DNA of 41,938 bases from Methyloversatilis universalis (lineage in GTDB: Bacteria > Pseudomonadota > Gammaproteobacteria > Methylococcales > Methylococcaceae): contig DYIL01000030.1 of the NCBI GenBank assembly GCA_020723665.1, forward strand, positions 1 to 41,938, given 5' to 3'. Positions within the stretch are counted from its first letter, which is position 1, and the number at the start of each line of letters is the position of its first letter. Below the pieces are notes generated by a model. It made no database searches. It saw nothing but the letters and a program-made list of their open reading frames with translations, and had not been told where the DNA came from. Shown piece by piece: positions 25,054-35,053 of this stretch. The position numbers were made by a program, and so were the translations under genes.

Positions 25054-27354
25054 ATGAACATCATCGCCCGTATCGCTGAAGAACTCGGCGTCGGAGAAAG
25101 ACAGGTCCAGGCCGCCGTGGACCTGCTGGACGAAGGAGCCACGGTACCGTTTATCGCGCGTTACCGCAAAGAAGCGACGGGCGGATTGGACGACACCCAA
25201 CTCAGAACTCTGGAAGTACGCCTCGCTTATCTCCGCGAACTCGAGGACCGCCGGCAGACTATCCTGGACAGCATCCGCGAACAGGGCAAGCTGACGCCAG
25301 AACTGGAACAAGCCATTCTCGCCGCCGATACCAAGACCCTGCTCGAAGACCTCTACCTTCCCTACAAACCCAAACGGCGTACCAAGGCCCAGATCGCACG
25401 CGAAGCGGGGCTCGAACCCCTGGCCGATGCCTTGCTCGGCGACCCGTCCCTGGTGCCCGAGAGCGAAGCCGGGAAATACGTCGACGCCGAAAAAGGCGTT
25501 CCCGACGCGGCAGCGGCTCTTGAAGGAGCGCGGCAAATCCTCATGGAACGCTTCGCCGAACATGCCGGGCTTTTGGCCGAGCTGCGCGAGAGGATCTGGA
25601 ACGAAGGCATACTCGCTTCGACGGTTGTCGAGGGGAAAGAACGGGCCGGAGCGAAGTTCCGGGATTATTTCGACTTCGCCGAGCCGATCGCGAAGATCCC
25701 GTCGCATCGCGCGCTGGCCCTGTTCCGGGGACGCAATGAGGACGCGCTGGATCTAGCCTTGAAAGTCGGCGAGGATGAAGACGCCACCCATAAAGTCGCG
25801 GAAAGCCTGATCGCGCGGACCTTCGGCATCGTCGACAAAGGGCGGCCCGCGTACCGCTGGCTCGCCGACACCGTGCATTACGCCTGGAAAGTCAAAATCC
25901 TGCCCCGCATCGACCTCGACCTCAAGCAACGCCTCCGGGAAGCCGCCGAAGCCGAGGCGATTCAGGTTTTCGCGAAGAATCTCAAGGATTTGCTGCTCGC
26001 GGCGCCAGCGGGTCCCCGCATCACCATGGGCCTGGACCCGGGACTCCGCACCGGCGTCAAGGTCGCAGTGGTGGACCAGACCGGCAAGCTGCTGGAAACC
26101 GCGACGATTTATCCCCACATGCCGCAAAATCGGTGGGATCAATCGATCGCAACGCTGGCCCGGCTGATCGCCCAGCACGGCGTGGAATTGGTCGCCACGG
26201 GCAACGGCACCGCCTCCCGCGAGACCGATCAGCTGGTCGGCGATCTCATCAAGCGCCATCCCGAATTGAAGATCACCAAGGTGATGGTGTCGGAGGCGGG
26301 TGCATCGGTCTATTCGGCGTCCGAATTGGCCGCTAAGGAATTCCCGGATCTCGACGTCTCCCTGCGCGGCGCCGTTTCGATCGCCCGCCGCTTGCAGGAT
26401 CCTTTGGCCGAACTGGTGAAAATCGAACCCAAAGCCATCGGCGTCGGCCAGTACCAGCACGACGTGAACCAGTCGCAGCTTTCCAAGAGCCTGGACGCCG
26501 TGGTGGAGGATTGCGTGAATGCCGTGGGCGTCGACGTGAACACGGCTTCGGCTTCGCTTTTGCGCTACGTTTCCGGGTTGTCCCGGACCATCAGCCAGAA
26601 CATCGTCGAATACCGCAACCGGAACGGGGCTTTCAAGAGCCGCGAAGACCTCAAAAAAGTGCCGCGCCTCGGCGAAAAAACCTTCGAGCAGGCGGCAGGA
26701 TTTCTCCGCATCATGAATGGGAGCAACCCGCTCGACGCCTCGGCCGTGCACCCCGAGGCTTATCCGGTGGTGGAACGCATCATCGGCGCCACCGGCAAGG
26801 ATATCCGCGAATTGATCGGCGATACGGCCTTCCTACGCGGCATCAACGCCGAGAATTACACCGACGAACGCTTCGGCCTTCCGACCGTCACCGACATCCT
26901 GAGAGAATTGGAAAAACCGGGCCGCGACCCGCGCCCGGAATTCAAGACCGCGCAGTTCAAGGAAGGCGTGGACAAGATCGAGGATCTGAAACCCGGCATG
27001 ATGCTCGAAGGCGTTGTCACCAATGTCACCAATTTCGGCGCGTTCGTCGACATCGGCGTGCACCAGGACGGTCTGGTCCACATCTCGCACTTGTCCGACA
27101 AGTTTGTCAAAGATCCCCGCGAGGTGGTCAGGGCGGGAGACGTGGTGAAGGTAAAAGTGCTGGAAGTGGATGTCCAGAGACGGCGAGTCGGTTTGTCGAT
27201 GAAAAAAGGGGTTGAGGCGAAACAAGAGCCGCAACGCCCAAGGGAAAACAGGGGGCATGGTCCATTTGGTCCTGGGAATCCCGACAGAGAAATCACCAGA
27301 ACTTCTATGGGAGAAGCTTTAATGAAAGCGTTCAAGGGAAGAAATGGCACTTAA
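25054..27354 (+). CDS. tex: Transcription accessory protein Tex
   Basis: This 766-residue RNA-binding protein has the Tex N-terminal helical domain (1 to about 190) and the YqgF/RNase-H-like domain with [17 protein letters not shown]. Helix-hairpin-helix segments (around [19 protein letters not shown]) and a C-terminal S1 domain ([34 protein letters not shown]) follow. Tex binds RNA and affects transcription and stress tolerance. The ATG at 25054 fits the family start; two upstream TTG codons are also in frame. The stop codon coincides with the left TTAA of repeat copy 3. Confidence 0.95.
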   Translation: MNIIARIAEELGVGERQVQAAVDLLDEGATVPFIARYRKEATGGLDDTQLRTLEVRLAYLRELEDRRQTILDSIREQGKLTPELEQAILAADTKTLLEDLYLPYKPKRRTKAQIAREAGLEPLADALLGDPSLVPESEAGKYVDAEKGVPDAAAALEGARQILMERFAEHAGLLAELRERIWNEGILASTVVEGKERAGAKFRDYFDFAEPIAKIPSHRALALFRGRNEDALDLALKVGEDEDATHKVAESLIARTFGIVDKGRPAYRWLADTVHYAWKVKILPRIDLDLKQRLREAAEAEAIQVFAKNLKDLLLAAPAGPRITMGLDPGLRTGVKVAVVDQTGKLLETATIYPHMPQNRWDQSIATLARLIAQHGVELVATGNGTASRETDQLVGDLIKRHPELKITKVMVSEAGASVYSASELAAKEFPDLDVSLRGAVSIARRLQDPLAELVKIEPKAIGVGQYQHDVNQSQLSKSLDAVVEDCVNAVGVDVNTASASLLRYVSGLSRTISQNIVEYRNRNGAFKSREDLKKVPRLGEKTFEQAAGFLRIMNGSNPLDASAVHPEAYPVVERIIGATGKDIRELIGDTAFLRGINAENYTDERFGLPTVTDILRELEKPGRDPRPEFKTAQFKEGVDKIEDLKPGMMLEGVVTNVTNFGAFVDIGVHQDGLVHISHLSDKFVKDPREVVRAGDVVKVKVLEVDVQRRRVGLSMKKGVEAKQEPQRPRENRGHGPFGPGNPDREITRTSMGEALMKAFKGRNGT

Positions 27355-27515
27355 GGAAGCTTTGATCAAGTCCTTCGACAGGCTCAGGACGAACGGTAAC
27401 GCGTTGATTCCGTTCGTGGTGCCTACCCGCGCGGCAGCAGGCGGGAGCTTGTCGAGCGCTCTCTTGAGCCTGTCGAAGGGCGTGAACGGAATCAACGTGT
27501 TCAGAGCTTCCTTAA
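27351..27515. repeat. TTAA-bounded repeat element, copy 3
   Basis: This 165-bp element runs from TTAAGGAAGCTTTGATCAAG to TTCAGAGCTTCCTTAA. Its interior has an inverted pair of the type TTCGACAGGCTCAGGACG and CCTGTCGAAGGGCG, and GATTCCGTTC paired with GAACGGAATC. The left TTAA contains the tex stop codon. Confidence 0.8.
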
Positions 27516-27809
27516 AATCAAATTTTTCCGGATTCATTGGCCTACTGGAACGGTGATCAGAACAACGCCGACGAGAGGGTTGGTCAGCATTCATTAACGC
27601 TTTTGACCTTGTTCCTGTAGCAATCCGCACCGCTTTTGCTATATTCATTAAGGCTTTAGGTGATCCTGTATCCAGAGGAAGACGCTCCTTCCCGCAACAA
27701 GATCGGGACTGCCGTCACAGCTCTTTCCCAAAGCACCGAACCCAAAGCGAACCGACGAAGCCGGCGATTTGAACGAATAACGATAAGAATCAAGCTAGTG
27801 AGCAAAGTT
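27516..27809. other. Spacer before the methyl-accepting protein
   Basis: No gene was recognised. A frame open from a GTG at 27660 joins the next gene, but its first 50 codons look non-coding. A TATATT hexamer at 27640-27645 could be a -10 box without a good -35. Confidence 0.3.
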
Positions 27810-29075
27810 ATGACGGATGCGTGTAACGTGCGCATGGGGCTCCCGTTCAACCCCGTTGTCTTATTTCTCGGGTTGGCCGTACTCGTTGCCAATGGTTATT
27901 TTCTTTACGCCGCTGCCGACCGGGTATCCTCCCAGTTCGGCTTGTGGGTGGGGATTCAGGATACCGTCCTGGTCCTTGCGGTTGTGCTGTGGAGCCGCTC
28001 GATGATCGCGCGGGAACGGGCAATCCTGTTCGAATTCTTACGGCGAGCCGATCTCCCGGAGGGCATAGCCTTGTCGGAACGCATTCAGGCCACATCCGGA
28101 ACTGCTCTCGCGGAGGGGTGGCATGGGCTCAATCGTATGCTGGAACGGCTTCACGCCGGTCTTGGGGAAATTGCAGCCTCCGCAGCCCGCCTGTTTCCCA
28201 TGTCACTGGAACTGATGGACTCTTACTCCTCCGTCTTGCAAAAAGCCCAGGCGCAACACAACTTTGTCCACGACATCGATGCATCGGCGAAGCGGATGTC
28301 CCACTCGAGCCAGGAAGTCGTTCGTCATGCCGAGGCGATTACAGAAGCCGTCACCGTGGGACAAAATTGCGTTCGAGTAGGCCAGACGGTGGTCGAAGAC
28401 ACGGTCGCCTCTATTGCAAAGCTAGCCAATGAAATCGACGGCGCCGCAACCCAGATGGACAGGCTCTATCAGGACACCCAAACCATCGGCCGAATCATGG
28501 AAGCCATTCGCTCTATTGCAGAGCAGACTAATCTCCTGGCGCTCAATGCGGCGATTGAGGCGGCCCGAGCCGGTGAACAAGGGCGCGGGTTTGCCGTGGT
28601 CGCGGACGAAGTCCGAGGATTGGCGGAGCGCACGCGACAGCTCAGCGGGGAAGTCCATACGATGGTTCAAAACGTGTTGGACGGCGCGGATGCCGCGGTT
28701 GCGGCGATGCGTTTGAATCAGGATTCGCGGCAGGCCTTGGTCGACCACTCCAATCAGATGAGCCTTCAACTTCACGAAATCCATCAGGCGGTTAGCTGCA
28801 TTCAGCATATCAGTGCCGAAATAGGGCAGGCCGCCGCCGCACAAATGAACTGTGTGACGGAGGTCAGTCAGGCGGTCGAAGCGCTGGTCGAGCTGAATAC
28901 CGAAACCCTTGACACGATCCGGATCCAAATCGTTTCGGACGAAGATCTCCGCAAACTCGGGTCTGTCCTGAAGGCAAAATTGGAACAGTTCGGTGAACTC
29001 CCGCATTGGAACGATCAGCTCCGGACAACTCCCCGCGCGTTAAACGCCGCTCCGAAGCCAACGACGAAAGGTTAG
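27810..29075 (+). CDS. Methyl-accepting chemotaxis protein with minimal sensor
   Basis: This protein of about 421 residues has two membrane helices (about 12-34 and 44-63) separated by a loop of only about ten residues, so there is no periplasmic ligand domain. The rest is a cytoplasmic signalling coiled coil with the highly conserved hairpin tip [20 protein letters not shown] and [18 protein letters not shown] (about 232-275), which contacts CheA and CheW. It may sense membrane state or an internal signal. The ATG at 27810 has a poor ribosome binding site. GTG codons at 27798 and 27660 (the latter after AAGG) are alternatives. Two GGDEF genes follow on the same strand. Confidence 0.88.
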   Translation: MTDACNVRMGLPFNPVVLFLGLAVLVANGYFLYAAADRVSSQFGLWVGIQDTVLVLAVVLWSRSMIARERAILFEFLRRADLPEGIALSERIQATSGTALAEGWHGLNRMLERLHAGLGEIAASAARLFPMSLELMDSYSSVLQKAQAQHNFVHDIDASAKRMSHSSQEVVRHAEAITEAVTVGQNCVRVGQTVVEDTVASIAKLANEIDGAATQMDRLYQDTQTIGRIMEAIRSIAEQTNLLALNAAIEAARAGEQGRGFAVVADEVRGLAERTRQLSGEVHTMVQNVLDGADAAVAAMRLNQDSRQALVDHSNQMSLQLHEIHQAVSCIQHISAEIGQAAAAQMNCVTEVSQAVEALVELNTETLDTIRIQIVSDEDLRKLGSVLKAKLEQFGELPHWNDQLRTTPRALNAAPKPTTKG

Positions 29076-29119
29076 GTCGAGCTGTTTTAGCGTCCTTTGC
29101 ATACCCATCAAAGTCCCTG

Positions 29120-31075
29120 ATGAACAATAACGTAAATACGCCATCTACCGGTATCGCTGATGTTTCCGCCGACGACAACGCGCAAGGATGTTCGATCAAC
29201 TTCTGTCAGGCTTTCCTGGACTGCCTGCCGCAACAGGTTTTCTATAAAGATGCTCAGGGTGTCTATCGGGCGTGCAATCAAAGGTTTGCCGCGAGCGTGG
29301 GTCTCGATGTCCAGGCGGTCATTGGAAAACGTGATACCGATCTCTATCCGCCGGAGCTGGCCCGGAACTATCAAGCCTCCGATCTTCCGGTACTCGAGCA
29401 AGGCATCACCGTCGATATGGAATACAAATATCGGTCAGGCGGTGAAACGCGGTTTGTTCACGTTTGGAAATCGCCGATCCGAGATGCCAACGGAGACGTC
29501 CACGGCATCTTCGCGATTTTCTACGACATAACAGAACAGCGACGTGCGGAGCACCAGGCGCAGTCGCTCGCCAAATATGCCCGCAGTCTTATCGAAGCCA
29601 GCTTGGACCCCCTGGTGATGATCAGTCCGGACGGCAAGATTACCGATGTCAACCGGGCAGCGGAGTTGTCCATCGGTTTGACGCGGGAGCACCTGATCGG
29701 CACTGATTTTTGCGACTATTTCACCGAGCCAGACCAGGTCCGGGAAAGCTATCAGCGAATCCTTTTTGAGGGAACGGTCAAAGGGTATCCGCTCACCTTG
29801 CGGCATGTATCCGGCGCGGTCGTCGAGGTCCTCTACAATGCCACGGTCTATCGGAATGCATCCGGTCAGATTGAAGGGATCTTCGGCGCCATCCGCGACA
29901 TCACTGAGCTGCGACGATCGCAAACGGCCCTGGAAAAGGCCAAGGAGGACTTGGAAGCGAGTTCCGCTGAGGTGCAACGGCTTTATACCAATCTGGAGCA
30001 GCGGGCTAAAGACTTGGAAGACCGACACCGGCAGATGGCCATCCTCGGCTCCATGAGCGATTTCCTGCAAAGTTGCCAGTCAATCGAGGAGTCGTATCAA
30101 ATCATCGAAGTCGCGATGAAACAGTTATTTCCCACCAGTTCCGGCGGTTTTTATATCTTCAAGGAATCCGGCAATTTCCTGGAAAACGTCTCCGCCTGGG
30201 GTGACCACCCGCCGACCGATCTGGTATTTGCCCCCCAAGCCTGTTGGGCAATACGCCGAGGCCGGCTTCACCTGGTGATCGGTTCGCGGCTGGAACCACG
30301 TTGCTACCACGTTTCGGAGGAAAAGCGGCCATACCTGTGTGCGCCGATGATGGCTCAGGGGCAGGCCTTGGGCATTCTTTATCTCACTCTGGACCCGGAG
30401 TTGGCCGACGATGAACACCGTCTTAAAACCCGGCAACGGGTGGTAGAGGCCGCTGCCGACCGCATCGGTCTCGGTTTCGCCAATCTCAAGTTGCGTGAGA
30501 CTCTGCGCTCCCTCTCCGTTCGCGATCCTTTGACCGGATTGTTTAATCGCCGCTTCATGGAGGAAACCCTTGAGTTGGAATTGAAACGGATGGAACGCCA
30601 CTTAGCATCCCTCTGCGTCGTGGTGCTGGATGTCGATCATTTTAAGAAATTCAACGATACCTTCGGACACGATGCCGGCGACGCCTTGCTACGGGAGTTG
30701 GCAATACGCCTCCAACAAAGCGTGCGCACCAGCGACGTGGTGTGCCGCTTCGGCGGCGAGGAATTCGTACTAATTTTGCCCGGCACGCCCCTGGAGACGG
30801 CGTTGGAGCGGATGGACCAACTGCGTACGAACGTGTCCCAGATTGCCTTGAGCTATGCCGGGCAGTTGCTGGGCAAAGTCACGGTGAGTATCGGCGTAGC
30901 GTGCTATCCCGACCACGGCGCGACCGCGGACGCATTGATCGCCGCTGCTGACGCCGCCCTGTATCAGGCCAAAACGCAAGGACGGGACTGCATTCGGGTA
31001 GCCGACTACCCGCGGGAGGAATACTATGATTTTGGCCGTGACGATTTAGTTGACCACGACCCGCGACGAGCATGA
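29120..31075 (+). CDS. PAS-PAS-GAF-GGDEF diguanylate cyclase
   Basis: This soluble protein of 651 residues has two PAS domains (about 30-155 and 165-290), a coiled coil (about 290-335), a GAF-like domain (about 340-490) and a C-terminal GGDEF domain. The active site is GGEEF in VVCRFGGEEFVLILPG, a functional variant. The inhibitory RxxD site lies five residues before it (RTSD), so c-di-GMP feedback is expected. It would make c-di-GMP from two GTP in response to a signal in the PAS or GAF domains. The ATG at 29120 was chosen because earlier codons overlap the preceding gene. The gap to the chemotaxis gene is 44 bases. Confidence 0.9.
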   Translation: MNNNVNTPSTGIADVSADDNAQGCSINFCQAFLDCLPQQVFYKDAQGVYRACNQRFAASVGLDVQAVIGKRDTDLYPPELARNYQASDLPVLEQGITVDMEYKYRSGGETRFVHVWKSPIRDANGDVHGIFAIFYDITEQRRAEHQAQSLAKYARSLIEASLDPLVMISPDGKITDVNRAAELSIGLTREHLIGTDFCDYFTEPDQVRESYQRILFEGTVKGYPLTLRHVSGAVVEVLYNATVYRNASGQIEGIFGAIRDITELRRSQTALEKAKEDLEASSAEVQRLYTNLEQRAKDLEDRHRQMAILGSMSDFLQSCQSIEESYQIIEVAMKQLFPTSSGGFYIFKESGNFLENVSAWGDHPPTDLVFAPQACWAIRRGRLHLVIGSRLEPRCYHVSEEKRPYLCAPMMAQGQALGILYLTLDPELADDEHRLKTRQRVVEAAADRIGLGFANLKLRETLRSLSVRDPLTGLFNRRFMEETLELELKRMERHLASLCVVVLDVDHFKKFNDTFGHDAGDALLRELAIRLQQSVRTSDVVCRFGGEEFVLILPGTPLETALERMDQLRTNVSQIALSYAGQLLGKVTVSIGVACYPDHGATADALIAAADAALYQAKTQGRDCIRVADYPREEYYDFGRDDLVDHDPRRA

Positions 31076-31289
31076 GGCATCGATTCGCGCAAGAAACGCC
31101 GATAAGGATCTCCCATCCGCACAGTTCTTACGTTACCGGTTCGCAATCGGCACTCTGATGAAAGGGCCGCATCCTCGATACGAGGACACGATGCCGCACT
31201 GGACGTGGAGTATAACTCCCGTGACGATCCAGCTCGTTTTGTCTTTCAGCATTCATATTCATCTCTCGCAAACGACCCCGATGACAACA
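31076..31289. other. Spacer, no gene seen
   Basis: Nothing coding was recognised. A GCCGATAA hexamer-like block at 31098-31105 resembles a sigma-28 -10 box, but TAAA is absent at the matching distance upstream, so it is not called a promoter. Confidence 0.3.
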
Positions 31290-31442
31290 GAGCACCTCGA
31301 CAAACTTCGAGGTGCTCGCACGGGGCAGGGATGCCCCGTCGTTTTCGGCCACGCAAGTGGTTGAAAACGTAAACCTGGCCCAAATCGCGTTTGGGCTTGG
31401 CCAAGAGAAAAACCGCCGGGAAAGCGGTTTTTCGAGGTCCCT
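31290..31442. repeat. Five-hairpin element with IS5-like ends (candidate MITE)
   Basis: This 153-bp non-coding block folds as five consecutive stems. They are 31290-31300/31307-31317 (11 bp), 31321-31327/31332-31338 (7 bp), 31341-31352/31357-31368 (12 bp with two G-T pairs), 31378-31384/31390-31396 (7 bp) and 31408-31416/31424-31432 (9 bp). Its outer sequences GAGCACCTCGACAAAC and GTTTTTCGAGGTCCCT resemble the inverted ends of the IS at 7372-8466. AACA occurs immediately on both sides (31286-31289, 31443-31446), as expected for a 4-bp target duplication. The last stem could act as a terminator before the next gene. Confidence 0.65.
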
Positions 31443-31464
31443 AACAATTACACTGGGGAAGCCG

Positions 31465-34400
31465 ATGAGGTGCACGTACTCTGCGCTAGTTTCTGCCTCC
31501 ATTGCCGCTCTTTTTGGCGGAATCGGCTGGTTTTTCGATATCTTTCTTTTGCGAGGCGATACCTATGTCGACGCAGCCTTGCCATTGTCGATGACGCCAA
31601 ACTCAGGGCTTTCAGCTATCCTGCTGGGTTTGTCCTTGGCGCTGAAAACCTGGCGATCGTCGAGGTTCTATTATCGCGCCGCCGATTGTTGCGCAGTCTT
31701 CGTTTCCGCCGTGATGGGAAGCACGCTGCTCGAATACGGCGTCGTGCGCGACCTGGGCGTCGATTACCTGCTCGAACCGCTTTTTCCCGATTATGGCTTC
31801 GCCGAGGATCGGGGCATCCATCAGGCGCCTCGAACGGCTTTGAGCTTCGTATTGGCGGGGCTGGCGATCATCATGCTGGATATGCCGCCCTGCTGGCGCG
31901 TTTATCCGGCAGAGGCGCTGGCTTTCTCGGTGATTTTGATTGTCTTGTTCAGCCTAACGGACTATGTGTATGAGGCCGGGAGCCTTATCAGGCTCGAAAG
32001 CAAAGCCAACGTGGCGGTACTCAACACGGTAGCGACGCTGCTGTCGCTCGGACTGGGCGTGTTTTGCGCGCGCCCGAAACGCGGCCTGATGACTCATTTC
32101 ACCGCCCAGACTGGAGGCGGCATTCTGTTGCGCCGGCTGCTTCCCGCCGTGGTGCTGATTCCTCTCGCCGCGGGCGGACTGGAGTCGTGGGGTAAAAAAC
32201 ACGGCTGGTATACCCAAGAGATCGGAGATGCCCTGTTCGTAGTGGCGAGCATGACGATCATGATCGTCATGCTGGTGATGGCAGCGCGTAAGATCAACAA
32301 CTACGAACAGCAGAAAAGCTCGTCCGAACGGAAATACTTCGAAATGCTGGATACCGCGCCGGACGGAATTTTGGTCAGCAACGAAGAGGGCATTATCCTG
32401 TTCGCCAATCCGAAAGCGCTCAAGATAAGCGGCTATGATCGGGAAGAACTGGTCGGCCAGTCGCTGGAACTATTGGTTCCCGCCGATAAGAGAGATAAAC
32501 ACCGATGCTATCGCAATGCCTATAACCAAGCACCGCGCTTGCGCGATATGGGGCACGGCGTAGAAATTTGGCTGCAGCGCAAGGACGGCAGCCAGACCCC
32601 CATGGAAATAAGCCTGAGCCCTTGGCAGGACGAACACGGGCTGTTGGTCACCTGTATTCTGCGCGACATCAGCGACCGACTGGATGCCGAAAAGCGTTTG
32701 AGCCGTACTAATCGGCTGTTGCAAATGCTGAGCTTCGGCAACGAAGCCTTGGTTCAGTCCGAGGAGGAGATCGCGTTGCTCCGGGACATCTGTCGCATCA
32801 TTGTGGAAACCGGCGGATTCACAGCAGCCTGGATTGGCCTTAGGGACGGCGACGGAAGCCTGCACTGCGCCGCACAGTCCGGCCTTGATGACGATCCGGA
32901 CCAAATCTGCAGTGCCTGGGATGAAAAACGCGGCGGCTGTCCGTCTCTGGAGCGGGTTACATCCGGCGGCAAGCCGATCATTATATCGAACATGGCGGAG
33001 GATCCGGAGCTATCCGTCTGTCTCCAGAAGCTGATCCGGCGCGGCATTACCTCGATGGCCGCCTTGCCGCTCACCACCGATCAGGACGCTCTGGGAAGGC
33101 TGGATGTTTACTCTACCAAAGCCTTTGCTTTTTCCGAGGACGAAATGCGCATCCTCGAAGAATTGGCCGACGACGTCAGTTACGGCTTGAGCGTCCTCCG
33201 GGCACGGAAAAAACAGCACCTCACTCAGCAGGCACTGGCCAAAAGCGAAGCACGGCTGGCCGAGGCCCAGCGCATCGCCGGAATCGGCAGCTGGGACTGG
33301 AATATCGAAGATAACACGCTGTACTGGTCGGATGAAATCTATCAGCTGTTTGGGCTGGAGCCTCAAGCGTTCGGGGCGACCTATGAAGCATTCTTGGAGC
33401 GGGTACACCCCGAGGATCGCACTCTGGTCATGGAGGCAGTGGACCGCGCCCTGCACAAAGGCGAACCGTATCACATCGATCACCGCATCGTACTCGCCGA
33501 TGGCAGCGTCCGCCATGTACACGAACAGGCGGAAGTCTCCTGGCGGGACGGCTGTCCGGTGCGTATGCTGGGCACGGTGCACGACATCACGGAACGCAAA
33601 CTCTACGAAGAGCGCCTGAGCTATCTAGCCACCCATGACGCGCTGACAGGACTGCCGAACCGCGTTCTGTTGGAGGACCGCCTAAAGCAGGCCATTGCCC
33701 ATGCCGCTCATGGCGGACGGACTTTGGCGTTTCTATTCCTGGATCTGGACCGTTTCAAGTTTGTTAATGACAGCCTCGGCCACGATATGGGTGACCGGCT
33801 GCTCCAGGAAGTCGCAGCCCGGCTTACCGCTCAATTGCGGGACGGCGATACTCTGGCGCGGCTGGGCGGCGACGAATTCGTCGTAACTCTGTCTGATCTG
33901 GCGAGAGCTCGGGACGCCGGCTACGTGGCGGAGCGGATGATCGCCGCCGTGTCTGCCCCTTACGTGATCCAGGGACGTGAAATCTTCGTCCAGGCCAGTG
34001 TCGGCATCGCCGTGTATCCCCAAGACGGCAAAGATTTCCTGACGCTCATGAAGCACGCCGATATGGCGATGTATCGCGCCAAGGAGTCCGGCCGCAATCG
34101 CTGCCAATTCTTCGAACAGACGATGAACGAGGCCGCTCGCGCCCGGTTCGATCTGGAGCATGCTCTGCGTCTGGCTCTGGACCGGAATGAATTCCTGCTT
34201 CACTACCAACCCAGGCTGGAGCTAGCGAACGAACGAGTCCACTGCGTCGAAGCGCTACTGCGCTGGGATCGACCAGGTATGGGTTTGGTTCTCCCGGCGC
34301 ACTTTGTCCCGATCTTGGAAGACACCGGTCTCATCGTCCCGGTGGGAGAATGGGTGCTACGCGAAGTCTGCCGACAAGCAAAATGCTGGCTGCACGAAGG

Positions 34401-34944
34401 AATTCCGTTGCGTATCGCCGCGAATCTATCGCCCCGGCAATTTCAACTCAACGCGCTGGATACACTCGTTGCCTCCGTGCTGGAGCAAGCAGATCTGGAT
34501 CCCCGTTGGCTAGAGCTCGAAATTACCGAAGGGACAATGATCGAAAATACCGAACAGGTGTTGGAACAGCTCGGAACGCTGAGCCGAATGGGGATTTACC
34601 TATCGCTGGACGATTTCGGCACCGGCTATTCGTCGCTGAGCTATCTCAAACGTTTCCCCTTCAACGCAGTCAAGATCGACCGCTCGTTCATCCGCGATTT
34701 GTATGTGGACGCCAGCGACACGGCGATCACCCGGGCGGTGATCGCCATGGCCCACACCTTGGGATTAAAGGTCGTAGCGGAAGGCGTGGAAACGGAAGCG
34801 CAACGGAAATTTCTAGCGCAACACCGCTGTGACGAGATTCAAGGGTATTTGCTCAGTGGGCCGCTGCCGGCGGACGATCTTGAAAAGTGGTTGCGTCGGT
34901 TTCCTTCGGCACCTTGTTCATTCAGCCCTCCCGCTTCATCCTAA
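31465..34944 (+). CDS. Membrane PAS-GAF-PAS-GGDEF-EAL c-di-GMP protein
   Basis: This protein of 1159 residues has an N-terminal multi-helix membrane region (about 1-280), then PAS (about 285-400), GAF (about 420-570), PAS (about 590-705), GGDEF (about 715-880) and EAL (about 890-1140). The GGDEF site is intact (RLGGDEFVV), with an RxxD inhibitory site (RDGD) five residues before it. The EAL part keeps EALLRW, DDFGTGYSS and EGVET. So both synthesis and breakdown of c-di-GMP are possible; one half may be regulatory. The ATG at 31465 follows GGGGAA, and the longer frame upstream crosses the hairpin element, so it was rejected. Role in motility or attachment is inferred. Confidence 0.92.
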   Translation: MRCTYSALVSASIAALFGGIGWFFDIFLLRGDTYVDAALPLSMTPNSGLSAILLGLSLALKTWRSSRFYYRAADCCAVFVSAVMGSTLLEYGVVRDLGVDYLLEPLFPDYGFAEDRGIHQAPRTALSFVLAGLAIIMLDMPPCWRVYPAEALAFSVILIVLFSLTDYVYEAGSLIRLESKANVAVLNTVATLLSLGLGVFCARPKRGLMTHFTAQTGGGILLRRLLPAVVLIPLAAGGLESWGKKHGWYTQEIGDALFVVASMTIMIVMLVMAARKINNYEQQKSSSERKYFEMLDTAPDGILVSNEEGIILFANPKALKISGYDREELVGQSLELLVPADKRDKHRCYRNAYNQAPRLRDMGHGVEIWLQRKDGSQTPMEISLSPWQDEHGLLVTCILRDISDRLDAEKRLSRTNRLLQMLSFGNEALVQSEEEIALLRDICRIIVETGGFTAAWIGLRDGDGSLHCAAQSGLDDDPDQICSAWDEKRGGCPSLERVTSGGKPIIISNMAEDPELSVCLQKLIRRGITSMAALPLTTDQDALGRLDVYSTKAFAFSEDEMRILEELADDVSYGLSVLRARKKQHLTQQALAKSEARLAEAQRIAGIGSWDWNIEDNTLYWSDEIYQLFGLEPQAFGATYEAFLERVHPEDRTLVMEAVDRALHKGEPYHIDHRIVLADGSVRHVHEQAEVSWRDGCPVRMLGTVHDITERKLYEERLSYLATHDALTGLPNRVLLEDRLKQAIAHAAHGGRTLAFLFLDLDRFKFVNDSLGHDMGDRLLQEVAARLTAQLRDGDTLARLGGDEFVVTLSDLARARDAGYVAERMIAAVSAPYVIQGREIFVQASVGIAVYPQDGKDFLTLMKHADMAMYRAKESGRNRCQFFEQTMNEAARARFDLEHALRLALDRNEFLLHYQPRLELANERVHCVEALLRWDRPGMGLVLPAHFVPILEDTGLIVPVGEWVLREVCRQAKCWLHEGIPLRIAANLSPRQFQLNALDTLVASVLEQADLDPRWLELEITEGTMIENTEQVLEQLGTLSRMGIYLSLDDFGTGYSSLSYLKRFPFNAVKIDRSFIRDLYVDASDTAITRAVIAMAHTLGLKVVAEGVETEAQRKFLAQHRCDEIQGYLLSGPLPADDLEKWLRRFPSAPCSFSPPASS

Positions 34945-34950
34945 AAACCT

Positions 34951-35053
34951 AGCAGGGTGTTGAAAAACGCATTCTGCATACGATATGTAGGTTAACAGTT
35001 TCGTCGTTGCCCACTACCTATGGTAGGAGCATCGAATTTTTCAACAGCCTGCT
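34951..35053. repeat. MITE-like inverted repeat after the GGDEF-EAL gene
   Basis: AGCAGGGTGTTGAAAAA at 34951-34967 and TTTTTCAACAGCCTGCT at 35037-35053 are inverted ends with one mismatch, enclosing about 70 non-coding bases. Such GCTGTTGAAAAA ends are common at IS and MITE termini. It may also end transcription from the preceding gene. Confidence 0.7.

Noticed and set aside
26511..27215. A 234-codon plus-strand open frame within tex
   Set aside because: It is a shifted-frame reading of tex, Arg- and Gly-rich, without family motifs.
27660..27809. N-terminal extension of the chemotaxis protein from a GTG at 27660
   Set aside because: The 50 extra residues are charged and unlike a membrane-protein start. 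An AAGG before the GTG keeps it possible, but the Met at 27810 gives a normal first helix.
31098..31105. A sigma-28 promoter based on GCCGATAA
   Set aside because: The -35 TAAA is missing at the 15-base distance, unlike the fliC promoter.
31290..31442. A known c-di-GMP riboswitch before the GGDEF-EAL gene
   Set aside because: I could not find the conserved core of the c-di-GMP-I (GEMM) class or of class II. The block consists of simple separate hairpins with IS-like ends.
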